Shown one piece after another: positions 35,212-44,059 of a stretch of DNA of 64,000 nt (the first letter of the stretch is position 1; each line of letters begins with the position of its first letter). Source of the stretch: VAZQ01 sp963807865 (lineage in GTDB: Bacteria > Pseudomonadota > Alphaproteobacteria > Rhizobiales > Xanthobacteraceae); the NCBI GenBank assembly GCA_963807865.1, contig CAWEDK010000034.1, positions 186,001 to 250,000 of the forward strand, written 5' to 3'. Made by a program: the position numbers and the translations under genes. The notes under the pieces were generated by a model. The model ran no database searches. It saw only the letters and a program-made list of their open reading frames with translations, and was not told where the DNA came from.

Positions 35212-35322
35212 GCGCGGCAGCCGCTAACGATTCCGATCAAACGGAGCAGCGCACCCCCTCTCCCCGCGTGCGGTGCGAGGGGTCGGCGCATAGCGAAGGC
35301 ACCCAGTTCTTCCGCTTTCATC

Positions 35323-36301
35323 TCATTTCGCGCTGCGGTCCACCGCTCTGCGCAGAGGGACGAGCGGCGAGATCAACTGCGGTCTCACGCCGCCGCCGTG
35401 ACGGCAAACCGCTTGCCCGAGCGCCGTCGCCCGCAGCACCGCGGCCAATGCCTGGAGTTCGTCCCGGGTGAGCGGTGCGTACGGCGGATAGGGCTCGCCG
35501 GCCGGTACGCCGATGAGGTTCATCGCCGCCTTCATGGTCGGCGCCAGGCCGCGATGCATCCACTTCGACGGGAACAGCGCGAACTGCAGTTGCAGTTCCG
35601 CGGCCCGCTCGTGGTCCTTGGCGACGAACGCATCGATGATGTGGCGCGCGATCTCGGAGCCGGGCGGCGGCATGGTGGCGCCTGAGCCGCCCAGCTGCAG
35701 GGTGGCGAGCAGCATCTGCATGGTCGTGAAATAGCGCGCATGCCCGGCGCGATCGATCTCGACGATCAGTCGCGACACCCGCGCAAGGTCGCGCGAGCTC
35801 TCCTTGATGAGCTGCACGCTCGGCAGCTTGGCGAGCGCGATGGTATCGGGGATCGAGACGTCGGCGCCCGGACCGGGATTGAGATAGAGCGTGATCGGCA
35901 GCTTGGTCTCGCGTCCGATCGCTTCGAAATAGGCGATCAGGTCGGCCTGCGTCGGCGGCCCGGCGAACGGGCGCAGCGGCGCCAGCACCTGCACGGCGGC
36001 GGCGCCGAGGCTTTCGGCGAAGTGCGCGAGCTCGATGGCGGTCCGGAACGACGGATGCGAAATCCCGACCATCACCGGCACGCGGTTGCCGACGCATTCG
36101 ACGGTGTGCCGGATCAGCGCCTTGCGCTGCTCAAAGCTGAGATAGGTGTATTCCTGGGTCTCGACGCCCGCCGCGACCACCATGGTGGCGCGGCAATCGC
36201 CCACCACGTAGTCGATCTGACGCCGCAGCGCGGAGACGTCGATTTCGAGATCGGCGGTAAACGGGCGTCAAGGGCGCAACGATCAGTCCGGGCAGTTCCA
36301 T
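35323..36301 (-). CDS. Dihydrodipicolinate synthase-family lyase (one +1 frameshift)
   Basis: A DapA/N-acetylneuraminate lyase-type TIM barrel of 325 residues after repair. The N-terminus MELPGLIVAPLTPFTADLEID is separated by an extra C near 36268 from the rest. The Schiff-base Lys lies in SVQLIKESSRDLARV, and the Tyr region is PITLYLNPGPGADV. MPPPGSEIARHIIDAF and a helical C-terminus follow. The usual GTTGE carboxylate motif reads MVVAAGVETQEY here, so the substrate probably differs from pyruvate plus aspartate semialdehyde. It converges with the ubiD-like gene; the last 30 residues are less conserved-looking and the exact stop is uncertain. Confidence 0.78.
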
Positions 36302-36472
36302 CTGGGCTGTTCCCTCCGCCAGGCTCCGCTACGGCGACCCAAGGCCCGCGGATTGCCGCCGATTTTGCCTTTCACCAGCGTGGAATTGATAGACCTCCGG
36401 CGCGCCGTTTGCCATGGGTAGCGGGCGGGGAGGCATCGCCGTGAGGTTGCGGTTCGTTCGGGTGTCGGTCAC

Positions 36473-37318
36473 GTGAGATTTTGTTGCATACTCGCGGTGC
36501 TCGTTGTGGCCTCGAACCTCGCGGCGGCGCAGACAATTCCGCTGCCACCACCACGGCCCGCGCCGCCGGCCGAACCGCCATCTCCGGGCAGTCGACGAAC
36601 CTCCGCCGCCATCGGCGTGCTTCCTGCGGTTGACCCCGCTGTTGGCGATTGCGTCCGCGGTGCCGCGAGTGACCGGCGCGGGAGGCTGTGGCGCCGAGGA
36701 CGTGGTCCGGCTCGAAGCCGTCGTGCTCGCCGACAAGACCCGCGTCGCGGTGACGCCGCCCGCGATCGTGCGCTGCGAACTCGCCGAGACGATCGCGCGG
36801 TGGGTGCGCGAGGACGTGGCGCCGGCCGTGCGTCCGCTCGGCTCGGCGCTCCAGAGCATCGACAATTACGCTTCCTATGATTGCCGCGGCCGCAACCGTG
36901 TGGTCGGAGCGAAACTTTCCGAGCACGGCAAAGCCAACGCGCTCGATATGCGCTCGTTCAAGCTCGCCAACGGCAAGCTCGTCGAACTCACCAGCGTGCA
37001 TGTCGCCAAGGAGTTGCGCGAGAACTTGAAGCGGAGCCACCTGCGCACGGTTCACGACCGTGCTCGGGCCCGGGCTCCGACGGCTATCACGAGGACCACG
37101 TCCACGTGGACCTGGTCGAGCGGCGAAGCGGCTACCGCATGTGCCAGTGGGAGGTGCGCGAAGAGAGCGAGAAGCCGGCGTCCGGCGCCGATGCCGGTGC
37201 AGGTTCCGTTGCCGCGGCCGCGGCCGTATGGCTCGCAAGCAAGGTTCGATCGCTGCGAAAAGAAACGGCGCCGGACGATCCGTCCGGCGCCGCTTGGCCC
37301 CCCATGCCCTCAATCTGA
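36473..37318 (+). CDS. Extensin-family (Extensin-like C) exported protein (three +1 frameshifts)
   Basis: The GTG start at 36473 opens a signal peptide (CCILAVLVVASNLAAAQTI) and a Pro-rich segment. Beyond an extra G near 36587 comes the Extensin-like_C domain: DEPPPPSACFLRLTPLLAIAS, then GAGGCGAEDVVRLEAVVL and a long region with NYASYDCRGRNR and LSEHGKANALDMRSF. Extra C bases near 37037 and 37070 separate this from GSDGYHEDHVHVDLVERRSGYRMCQW. The repaired product has 280 residues. The family is common in Hyphomicrobiales; HxxA-x-D and HxHVD motifs suggest a metallopeptidase-like fold related to D-alanyl-D-alanine carboxypeptidases. The last 50 residues and the stop are uncertain because the frame runs into a terminator hairpin. 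Confidence 0.75.
37256..37292 (-). terminator. Intrinsic terminator of the L,D-transpeptidase gene
   Basis: CGGCGCCGGACG (37266-37277) and CGTCCGGCGCCG (37281-37292) form a perfect 12-base stem with a three-base loop. On the minus strand it is followed by TTTCTTTTCG, a T-rich tail. It lies about 35 bases past the L,D-transpeptidase stop and overlaps the end of the convergent extensin-like gene. Confidence 0.8.
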
Positions 37319-37324
37319 TTGTCG

Positions 37325-38014
37325 TCAGTCGTGCCGCGGATCGAATGCGAATGCCTGGTTCGTCGCTGCTGCGGAGACCCGCGGATTGACCGGCGAGTCG
37401 CCCTGCTTGGGCGCCAGCACCACCACGATCGAGCCGTGCTTGACGCGGTTGTAGAGGTCGATGACGTCCTCGTTGGTCAACCGGATGCAGCCCGACGAAA
37501 TCGCCTGCCCGATATACTCCGGCTGGTTGGTGCCGTGGATGCGGAACAGCGTGTCCTTGTCGCCCTGGAAGAGGTAGATGCCGCGCGCGCCCATCGGATT
37601 GTGCGGGCCGCCTTCGACGAAGTTCGGCACGTTGCCGAGGCGGCGCTTGATGTCCGCGGTCGGCGTCCAGGTCGGCCACTCTTCCTTGCGGCCGACCTTG
37701 GCGATGCCGTACCAGGACAGCGCCTCTTCGCCGACGGTCACGCCATAGCGGATCGCCTTGTTGTCGGCGAGCACGAAGTAGAGGTAGCGCGCATCGGAAT
37801 CGATCACGATCGAACCCGGCGCTTCCTTGCGGTGGTACTGCACGATGGTCCGCTGATAGGCCATCGGGATGTTCGCCTTCGCGTAAGGCGCGTTGGCCAG
37901 CAGCTTGCGATCCCGCGGGGTGAGGTTGGCGTCGGATGCAGCCTCGATGGTCCCCTGCATGCAACCGCCGAGCAGAGCCCCCATCAGAATGAATGCGATT
38001 GCCCGTAGAGCCAT
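37325..38014 (-). CDS. L,D-transpeptidase (YkuD family) lipoprotein
   Basis: A cell-wall enzyme expected to form 3-3 peptidoglycan cross-links or attach proteins to peptidoglycan. The 229-residue product has a lipoprotein signal with lipobox LGGC (about residue 18). A YkuD domain (about 55-200) carries the active-site motif HGTNQPEYIGQAISSGCIRL with the catalytic Cys. ALSWYGIAKVGRKEEWPTWTPTADI and NPMGARGIYLF match the ErfK/YbiS group. A disordered tail follows. The ATG at 38014 has AAGGGGC ahead; the frame opens upstream to 38104 without signal features. Hyphomicrobiales depend heavily on L,D-cross-links for polar growth, so several paralogues are expected. Confidence 0.93.
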   Translation of the reverse strand: MALRAIAFILMGALLGGCMQGTIEAASDANLTPRDRKLLANAPYAKANIPMAYQRTIVQYHRKEAPGSIVIDSDARYLYFVLADNKAIRYGVTVGEEALSWYGIAKVGRKEEWPTWTPTADIKRRLGNVPNFVEGGPHNPMGARGIYLFQGDKDTLFRIHGTNQPEYIGQAISSGCIRLTNEDVIDLYNRVKHGSIVVVLAPKQGDSPVNPRVSAAATNQAFAFDPRHD

Positions 38015-38435
38015 GACTGCCCCTTTTTCCGCTTCTGGCGTGCGCCTACGCCGGTTTCCCCGAGTCCATTGACCATCCCAATTAGCTAAAACGAAACGGC
38101 GCATCTAGGGCATTGCGGCCGTCGCGGCGATTGTCCTGTGACCCTGTGGCAGTAATGTCGCAAATTCTGGGGAGGCCTGTGAGAAAACGGGACACATTCG
38201 CGCGAAATCGGCCCGGCCACTGTCGATTTGTTTAGGCCGTTCTTAACCAAACTGACGGCTCTGTGCCGGCCGCCCTGCCGGGAACCCGGATGTCACGATA
38301 GGACACAATTTCCTGCGTATTTCCGCCGTACTCGGGCGTCATCACGCCGCTGCTCAAGTCGTCGCAACGCAACGGCTGAGCAATCGACACATCAGCACGA
38401 CCGGCAAGATCAAAAAGACTGCAACGGAGTAGGTA

Positions 38436-38625
38436 ATGACATCGACGAATACCAAGAAACGCCCAAGGAACTTCGCGTAAGGTTGCCAGCCTCGACAGCC
38501 GCTATGGCGAGATCGGAATTCCGGCGGTCGCCGCCGCGCTGCAATACACGAGCGACGCCAAGACTGCCGTCGCGGCGCCTGCCGCCCAGCAGGACGAGCG
38601 CTGGCACGCCGACCTGGCGGCCTGA
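38436..38625 (+). CDS. Small conserved-looking protein (one +1 frameshift), unknown function
   Basis: This short gene is hidden by a frame break. The ATG at 38436 has GGAG upstream and reads MTSTNTKKRPRNFA, then meets a TAA. Removing one T at about 38478 (gcgTaag to gcgaag) continues the frame as KVASLDSRYGEIGIPAVAAALQ and on to LAA and a stop at 38623-38625, 62 residues in all. The frame change is the same +1 type as in the neighbouring genes. The residues look protein-like (a basic N-terminus, then an amphipathic helix) rather than random GC-rich sequence. It occupies the 38015-38821 gap, where I see no other gene. Function unknown. Confidence 0.55.
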
Positions 38626-38821
38626 TCGGCCGCCCCGCGGGCGCATCGCCGCGCATCGCTCCGCGCAAGGCCTTGCGTGGCTCGGACCGGCCGCTCGGCG
38701 CCGCCCTTGAGCGCAAAATTGTTGCATGACGTCGCGTGATTGGGCCATCACTGGCCCAGTCACATCGGTTTCGTAGCTCTCCGCTTGACTGCGGTCAGCA
38801 AGCGCGGAAGCCGGAGGGGTC

Positions 38822-39793
38822 ATGCTGTCAGCCTACGTTCCGAGCGGTACCGCGCTCGAGCGCGTCCCGGTCGCGTCGGATGGCGACATCCCGGAGAACC
38901 GCGGTCTGGTTCGACCTCGTCTCGCCGACCCTGCCGGAAGACAAGCTGCTCGAGCGCCATCTCGGCATCGCGGTTCCGACGCGCGAGGAGATGCAGGAGA
39001 TCGAGGTCACCAGCCGGCTCTACGTGGAGAACGGCGCGCGCTACATGACCGCGACGCTGATGTGCCAGTCGGACACCGACACGCCGAAGACCACGCCGGT
39101 CACGTTCATCCTCTCGGGCCACCGCCTCGTCACGGTGCGCTACGACGAGCCCCGCCCGTTCATGATCGTCGGCAACAAGCTGGTGCGCACCTGCCCGATG
39201 GGCGCGACCGGCGAATCGGTGCTGATGGACCTGCTCGACGCGGTGATCGACCGCGCCGCCGACATCCTGGAGCGCATCGGCGCCGAGGTCGATCAGAGTC
39301 TCGCACAACATCTTCGAGCCGGAAGGCGGGAAGGCCCGCACGCCAGCAGGAAATTCTGCGCAACATCGGCCGCAAGGGCGACCTCACCTCGAAGGTGCGC
39401 GAGAGCCTGGTGTCGATCGGCCGCGTGCTGCTCTATCTCGCCAACGAGGCCGAAGGCATGAGATGGGCGAAGGATGCGCGCTCGCAGCTGCGCGGCATGC
39501 AGCGCGACGTGCAGTCGCTGTCCGATCACGCCACCTATCTGGCCAACAAGATCACCTTCCTGCTCGACGGCATGCTCGGCGTCGTGTTCATCGAGCAGAA
39601 CAACATCATCAAGATTTTCTCGGTCGCCGCCGTGGTGCTGATGCCGCCGACGCTGGTCGCCTCGATCTACGGCATGAACTTCAAGCCCATGCCGGAGCTC
39701 GAATGGCAGTACGGCTATCCGTTGGCGATCGGGCTGATGGTCGTGGCGGCGGCGCTGCCGTACTTCTTCTTCAAATGGAAGAAGTGGCTGTAG
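38822..39793 (+). CDS. corA: CorA-family magnesium/divalent cation transporter (three +1 frameshifts)
   Basis: CorA forms a pentameric Mg2+/Co2+ channel in the inner membrane. After MLSAYVPSGTALERV the frame breaks near 38899, 39297 and 39343, each by one extra base. The repaired 322-residue protein has the soluble funnel (VWFDLVSPTLPEDKLLERHLGIAVPTREEM..), a long stalk helix (..RESLVSIGRVLLYLANEAEG), and two C-terminal helices. The selectivity motif YGMNFKPMPELEWQYGYP lies in the loop, and the end KWKKWL is basic. GGAGGGGTC precedes the ATG. The three insertions cancel, so the first and last thirds share a frame. A conserved gene whose damage is probably technical. Confidence 0.88.
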   Translation: MLSAYVPSGTALERVPVASDGDIPENRGLVRPRLADPAGRQAARAPSRHRGSDARGDAGDRGHQPALRGERRALHDRDADVPVGHRHAEDHAGHVHPLGPPPRHGALRRAPPVHDRRQQAGAHLPDGRDRRIGADGPARRGDRPRRRHPGAHRRRGRSESRTTSSSRKAGRPARQQEILRNIGRKGDLTSKVRESLVSIGRVLLYLANEAEGMRWAKDARSQLRGMQRDVQSLSDHATYLANKITFLLDGMLGVVFIEQNNIIKIFSVAAVVLMPPTLVASIYGMNFKPMPELEWQYGYPLAIGLMVVAAALPYFFFKWKKWL

Positions 39794-39827
39794 GTGCGAC
39801 GGACGTCCGCGGGGAGCCCGGCCCAGT

Positions 39828-40585
39828 CTAGACGTGCTGGCCGCCGTTGATGTGGATCTCGGCGCCGTTCACGTAGGACGACAGTCTCGGTGCACAGCAC
39901 GTAGATGATCTTGGCGACCTCGTCGGGCGTGCCGAGGCGGTGCAGCGGAATTTGCTGCGCGACGATCTTCTCGGTGCCCGGCGAGAGGATCGCGGTGTCG
40001 ATCTCGCCCGGCGCGATGGCGTTGACGCGGATGCCGAGCGGGCCGAAATCGCTCGCCATCTCGCGGGTGAGCGACGGCGAGCGCCGCCTTCGAGGTGGCA
40101 TAGGCCGCGCCGGCGAACGGATGCACGCGCGAGCCGGCGATCGAGGTGACGTTGACCACCGAGCCCTTCGCGGCCTTGAGCTCGTCGACCAGCCCGCGCG
40201 CCAGCATGATCGGCGCGAAGAAATTCACCCGGAACACGTGCTGCCAGACGTCGAGCGTGGTGTCGATCGAGGACAGCCGCTTGCCGCCGTCGGCCTTGGG
40301 CGAGATCGCCGCGTTGTTGACCAGCGCGTGCAGCTCGCCGTTCTCCAGCCGCTGCTTGATCTCGGCGATCGCCGCGACGGTGCTTTCGGGCTCGGCGAGG
40401 TCGACCTGGATGTGATCTTCCGGCCCCATCTCCCAGGGGCAGTTCTCCGGAAACGGATGGCGCGAGCAGGTGATGACCCGCCAGCCCGCCGCCGAGAACC
40501 GCTTCACGGTGGCGTGCCCGATGCCGCGGCTTGCTCCGGTGAGCAGCAGCGCGCGGCGCGGCTGGTTGGCGTGCGGCGTCGGCAT
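39828..40585 (-). CDS. Short-chain dehydrogenase/reductase (two +1 frameshifts)
   Basis: A classical SDR. The N-terminal NAD(P)-binding motif is TGASRGIGHATVKRF (TGxxxGxG), NNAAI is the conserved NNAG-type turn, and the catalytic triad comprises the Ser in VNVTSIAGS and YxxxK in AYATSKAAL. An extra base near 40076 interrupts the protein right after YATSKAALA; SLTREMASDFGPLGIRVNAIAPGEIDTAI follows in another frame. A further one near 39883 precedes SSYVNGAEIHINGGQHV. Repaired length is 251 residues. It converges with corA and lies near pdxH on the same strand. The substrate is unknown; the closest general type is a 3-oxoacyl-ACP-reductase-like SDR. Confidence 0.85.
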
Positions 40586-40620
40586 GAAGTTCGGATCCTA
40601 AATTCCCGCCGCACACTAGC

Positions 40621-41263
40621 TCACGGGTAGAGCCGCGTCTTGCTCCATGGTGCGCCGGCGTGCTCGCGGCGGAACTCGATGCGGTCGTGCAGCCGGTAAG
40701 GCCGATCGTGCCAGAACTCCATGATGGTGGGCAGCAAGCGGTAGCCGGTCCAGTACGGCGGCCGCGGAACCGTTCCAACCGCGTAATTTGGCGGTCGCGA
40801 GCGCGACCGCCTTCTCGAACGCGAGGCGGCTTTCGAGCGGCGCCGACTGCTTGCTCGCCCAGGCGCCGATCTGCGCGAGGCGGGGGCGGGTCGCGAAATA
40901 GGCGTCGGCCTCAGCGTCGCTGACCCGCTCGACCGGTCCGCGCAGCCGAACCTGCCGGTTGAGCGATTTCCAGTGAAACAGCAGCGCGGCCTTGTGCGTG
41001 GCGTCCAGTTCGCGGCCCTTCGCGCTGTCGACGCTGGTGTAGAAGACGAAGCCCTGCTCGTCGAAGCCCTTCATCAGCACCATGCGGACGTTCGGCAGCC
41101 CGTCGGCATCGACGGTGGCGAGCGCCATGGCGTTGGGGACGTCCGGCTCGCGCGCGACCGCCTCCTCGTACCAGGCGGCGAACAGCCGCAAAGGCTCGTC
41201 GGCGGCCGTAAAATCACCGCCTGTTAACCAGGGCGGGTGTTTGATCGGGTCCGATTCGGACAT
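40621..41263 (-). CDS. pdxH: Pyridoxamine 5'-phosphate oxidase PdxH (one +1 frameshift)
   Basis: PdxH is the FMN enzyme that oxidises pyridoxamine or pyridoxine phosphate to pyridoxal phosphate. The frame reads PWLTGGDFTAADEPLRLF, NAMALATVDADGLPNVRMVLMKGFDEQGFVFYTS (substrate and FMN site), and FHWKSLNRQVRLRGPVERV. An extra T near 40786 follows ALATAK. The repaired tail reads YAVGTVPRPPYWTGYRLLP, then MEFWHDRPYRLHDR and WSKTRLYP, with the family's conserved C-terminal Arg-Leu-x-Pro. The product has 213 residues, close to the E. coli length of 218. Its start is divergent from the small lipoprotein gene and the dnaJ-like gene, a grouping common in the order. Confidence 0.92.
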
Positions 41264-41345
41264 TCGGCGGGGTATCCAGGTGGTCGCGTGTGCGCCGGAG
41301 TTTCGGCAGCGCCGTTATAGTGCAAGGACGTGCCGCCGCCACCCG

Positions 41346-41793
41346 GTGCGAGCCGGACTGGCGATGGTCGTTGCCCTGGCGCTCGCCGGCTCGGCCGGCG
41401 GCTGCGCCTTCTCCTATCAGCTCGATTCGTTGTTCGGAAAAGGCGAGGACAAGGTCGTCGAGACGGCCGGCGCAGTGCAGACGGCTGCCGCCAAGCCGGG
41501 GTCGGGCTCCGACATGGTTGAGGGCGACCTCGCCATCGCGCGCGGCCGCGGCCAGCGAGGTGCTGTCGCGTGGCGGCAAGGACGCCAGCCTGCCGTGGGA
41601 AAATCCGCAGACCGGCGCGCGCGGAACGGTGACGCCGATCGCCTCGGCCTACACCCAGGACGGTTTCGTCTGCCGGGATTTTCTGGCGAGCTACGTCAAG
41701 AATGGCACCGAGGCCTGGATCCGGGGCGAGGCCTGCCGGCAGCATAAGGGCCGCTGGGAAGTGCGCGCGCTCAAGCCCTGGCAGCGCACCTGA
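41346..41793 (+). CDS. RT0821/Lpp0805-type surface lipoprotein (one +1 frameshift)
   Basis: A small envelope protein of about 148 residues after repair. The signal segment RAGLAMVVALALAGSAGGC ends in a lipobox-like Cys. It then reads AFSYQLDSLFGKGEDKVVE and a Thr/Ala-rich linker. An extra G near 41544 separates this from the conserved domain: SLPWENPQTGARGTVTPIASAY, DGFVCRDFLASYV and EAWIRGEACRQHKGRWEVRALKP. The last part, with two Cys and an ASYV-x(8)-W-x-R-G-E-A-C pattern, is typical of the RT0821/Lpp0805 surface-protein family found in rickettsiae and rhizobia. The GTG at 41346 is the likely start; an ATG at 41364 is possible. Function unknown. Confidence 0.7.
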
Positions 41794-41994
41794 GCCTCAA
41801 GGCTCACCTGGTTCCGAATTTCGGCCTCCCTGCGTTGCGGTCGGCGACGGGCCTCCCCACATTTTCCTCTATTGGCGTGGTTGGGACGGCGGCCTATCAG
41901 GAAACGGCGCGCTTGCAGATGGAACGCTCCGGCCTCGCCTCCAGCGAGGCGGGTGAGCAACGACTTGTGACGAACGGCATGGGAGTTTTCGACA

Positions 41995-43017
41995 ATGCGC
42001 GACCCCTATGAGGTCTCTGGGGGTGTCCAAGAGCGCCAGCGCTCAGGACATCAAAAGCGCCTTCCGCAAGCTCGCCAAGAAGCTCCATCCCGACGCCAAC
42101 AAGCACGACAAGGACGCGGCCTCGAAATTCGCCGAGCTCAACGCCGCCTACGAGATCGCCGGCGACGCCGACAAGCGCAAGGCGTTCGACAACGGCGAGA
42201 TCGATGCCGAGGGCAAGCCGCGCTTCCAGGGGTTCGAGGGCTTCGGCGCGGGTGCCGGTCGCCCGAACGCCGGCTTCGGCCAGCGATGGCAACTTCGAGA
42301 CCTTCACCTGGGGTCCCGAGGGCGTGCACCGCGGCGCCGGTGCGCGCGCCGGCGCCGGCGGCGGTTCGTTCGGCGGCGGCTTCGAGGACATCCTGCAAGG
42401 AAGCGTTTGCCGGCCGCGCCGGCGGCCGGGGCTCCCGGCCGGGCGGCGGCGGCGCGCATTTCGAGACCGACGAGTTCGGCGGCGGGCAGGGCGCCGACAT
42501 TTCGGCGTCGCTCACCATCACGCTGCCGGAAGCCGCGCACGGCGTGAAGAAGCGCGTGCGAATTGCCGAACGGCAAGGAAGTCGAAGTCAAGATTCCGGC
42601 GGGCCTCGCCGAGGGTCAGCAGATCAGGCTGAAAGGGCAGGGGCAGCCGGGCCCGGGCGGCGGCAAGGCCGGCGATCTGCTGATCAGCGTCTCGGTCGCG
42701 CCCGCACCCGGTGTTCGAGCGCGACGGCAACGACCTGCGCCTCGACTCTGCCGATCACGCTCTACGAGGCGGTGCTGGGCGGCAAGGTGCGGGTGCCGAC
42801 GCTCGGCGGCGCGGTCGAACTGAACTTGCCGGCCGGCACCAATTCGGGCCGCACCTTCCGGCTCAAGGGCAAGGGCTTTCCGGCCAAGAGCGGCAACGGC
42901 GACCTGATGGCGACGGTGCGCATCATGCTGCCGGACGGCAGCGATCCCGACCTCGAGGCGCTGATGCGGACTTGGCGCGACACCAAGCCCTACGATCCCC
43001 GCAAGGGCATGGAGTGA
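41995..43017 (+). CDS. DnaJ/CbpA-type co-chaperone (six +1 frameshifts)
   Basis: A class II J-domain protein. MRDPYEVLGV, SKSASAQDIKSAFRKLAKK and the HPD of LHPDANKHD form the J-domain (about residues 1-68). A Gly/Phe-rich linker follows, then the DnaJ C-terminal beta domains (GADISASLTITLPEAAHG, RLPNGKEVEVKIPAGLAEGQ, LPITLYEAVLGGKVRVPTL and the end MRTWRDTKPYDPRKGME). There is no Cys-rich zinc finger, as in CbpA. Six single extra bases, near 42016, 42281, 42398, 42562, 42702 and 42747, break a gene of 1,023 bases, the densest damage in the window. The repaired product has 338 residues. It would stimulate DnaK ATPase and deliver clients. Confidence 0.88.
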   Translation: MRDPYEVSGGVQERQRSGHQKRLPQARQEAPSRRQQARQGRGLEIRRAQRRLRDRRRRRQAQGVRQRRDRCRGQAALPGVRGLRRGCRSPERRLRPAMATSRPSPGVPRACTAAPVRAPAPAAVRSAAASRTSCKEAFAGRAGGRGSRPGGGGAHFETDEFGGGQGADISASLTITLPEAAHGVKKRVRIAERQGSRSQDSGGPRRGSADQAERAGAAGPGRRQGRRSADQRLGRARTRCSSATATTCASTLPITLYEAVLGGKVRVPTLGGAVELNLPAGTNSGRTFRLKGKGFPAKSGNGDLMATVRIMLPDGSDPDLEALMRTWRDTKPYDPRKGME

Positions 43018-43066
43018 TCGAGTTCGCCGAAGGTTAGGTGATCGACCGGCTTGCGGAACGTGGGTA

Positions 43067-43300
43067 TCAGCTCGATCGCGGCGAAACGCGCTTGAACCAT
43101 CGCCAGACAGCAACACCGGCCCATATCGCCTCGACCAGGCCGAACGGCCAGGCGCCTTGCAGAAAGCCGTAAACCGAGCCGAGCGCGCAGGCGGCGGCGA
43201 AGGCCAGGATGAACCACGCGCTGCGATCCTCCAGCGCGTAGCAGATCAGCATCGCTGTAACGCTGAACAGGCCGAACAGTGTGAGTCCGTCGATCATCAT
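43067..43300 (-). CDS. Small two-helix membrane protein
   Basis: A 77-residue protein with two or three hydrophobic segments: GLTLFGLFSVTAMLICYALEDR, then FILAFAAACALGSVYGFLQG, and PFGLVEAIWAGVAVWRWF before a basic end. Charged ALEDRSAW and WRWFKR residues set the topology. I recall similarly built small proteins in Bradyrhizobium relatives but know no function. The start has no strong ribosome site. It converges with the dnaJ-like gene and diverges from the RidA-type gene. It may be a genuine small inner-membrane protein; moderately supported by composition. Confidence 0.55.
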   Translation of the reverse strand: MMIDGLTLFGLFSVTAMLICYALEDRSAWFILAFAAACALGSVYGFLQGAWPFGLVEAIWAGVAVWRWFKRVSPRSS

Positions 43301-43470
43301 GGTCAGTACCTAAGTGTTGTGACCTGAGCGCCTTCGCCGATCTCGTCGTGGAAAGCTACCGCGTAAGTTGTCCGTCGCCCTTTTGACAGTGCGACGCGAA
43401 GCGTTGCGGGCGACCGCAGTTGCGGGCACGCTGCTGGCGCTTTCTCTTCCGCCAACATCAGGGTCCCGCC

Positions 43471-43944
43471 ATGTCCAAGCTCATCGCCGCTGGCGCAGCC
43501 GCGCTGCTCGCACTCTCGGTGTCGCCGTCGTCCGCGCAGACGTTCGAGAAGAAGAACTATACCTACAGCGAGTTCACGCAGAATTCGTTCTCCGAGGTCG
43601 TCACCATCACCGGCCCCGGCAAGCTGATCTTCCTGGCGGGCATCGGGCCGGAGGATCCGAAGGACGGCAATCCGCGCCATCTCGGCAGCCTGTATGCGCA
43701 ATGCAAGTATTCCTGGGAAAAGATCAAGGACCTGCTCGGCAAGCACGGCGCCACGATCAACGACATCGTCAAGTCGACGGTCTATGTCACCGACATCCGC
43801 TTCCGCGAGGACATGCGCAAATGCCGCGCCGAAGTATTCCCTCCCGGCCAGCAGATGCCGGCGCAGACGCTGCTGACCGTGGTGGCGCTGGCGCGGCCCG
43901 GCATGTTGTTCGAGGTTGATGTCATCGCGGCCGTGCCGAAATAG
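43471..43944 (+). CDS. Exported RidA (YjgF/YER057c/UK114) family protein
   Basis: A RidA-fold protein of 157 residues with an N-terminal signal peptide (KLIAAGAAALLALSVSPSSAQ), so probably periplasmic. The domain shows EVVTITGPGKLIFLAGIGPED, then LYAQCKYSWEKIKDLLGKHGATINDIVKSTVYVTDI and the conserved ARPGMLFEVDVIA strand. In cytosolic RidA, an Arg near the trimer interface deaminates 2-aminoacrylate; here the equivalent segment reads VVALARPGMLFEVDVIA, with the Arg apparently kept. An exported RidA would need a different imine substrate or a binding role. The start at 43471 begins the signal peptide. fabI is downstream on the same strand. Confidence 0.85.
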   Translation: MSKLIAAGAAALLALSVSPSSAQTFEKKNYTYSEFTQNSFSEVVTITGPGKLIFLAGIGPEDPKDGNPRHLGSLYAQCKYSWEKIKDLLGKHGATINDIVKSTVYVTDIRFREDMRKCRAEVFPPGQQMPAQTLLTVVALARPGMLFEVDVIAAVPK

Positions 43945-44059
43945 TGCCGTGCGCCGCGCGGTCGATCTGGTCGTAGGCGCCCGGCAGCGCCGCTTGCTGG
44001 CAATACCCCCCTATGCCATACGAGTCCGCCGGTTCGCCGCCGGCCCGAATGAGGACAGC

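Noticed and set aside
38015..38435. A gene on either strand in the first half of the gap before corA
   Set aside because: Open frames here have no ribosome site and no protein-like composition; the region probably holds only the promoters of the L,D-transpeptidase and the small gene.
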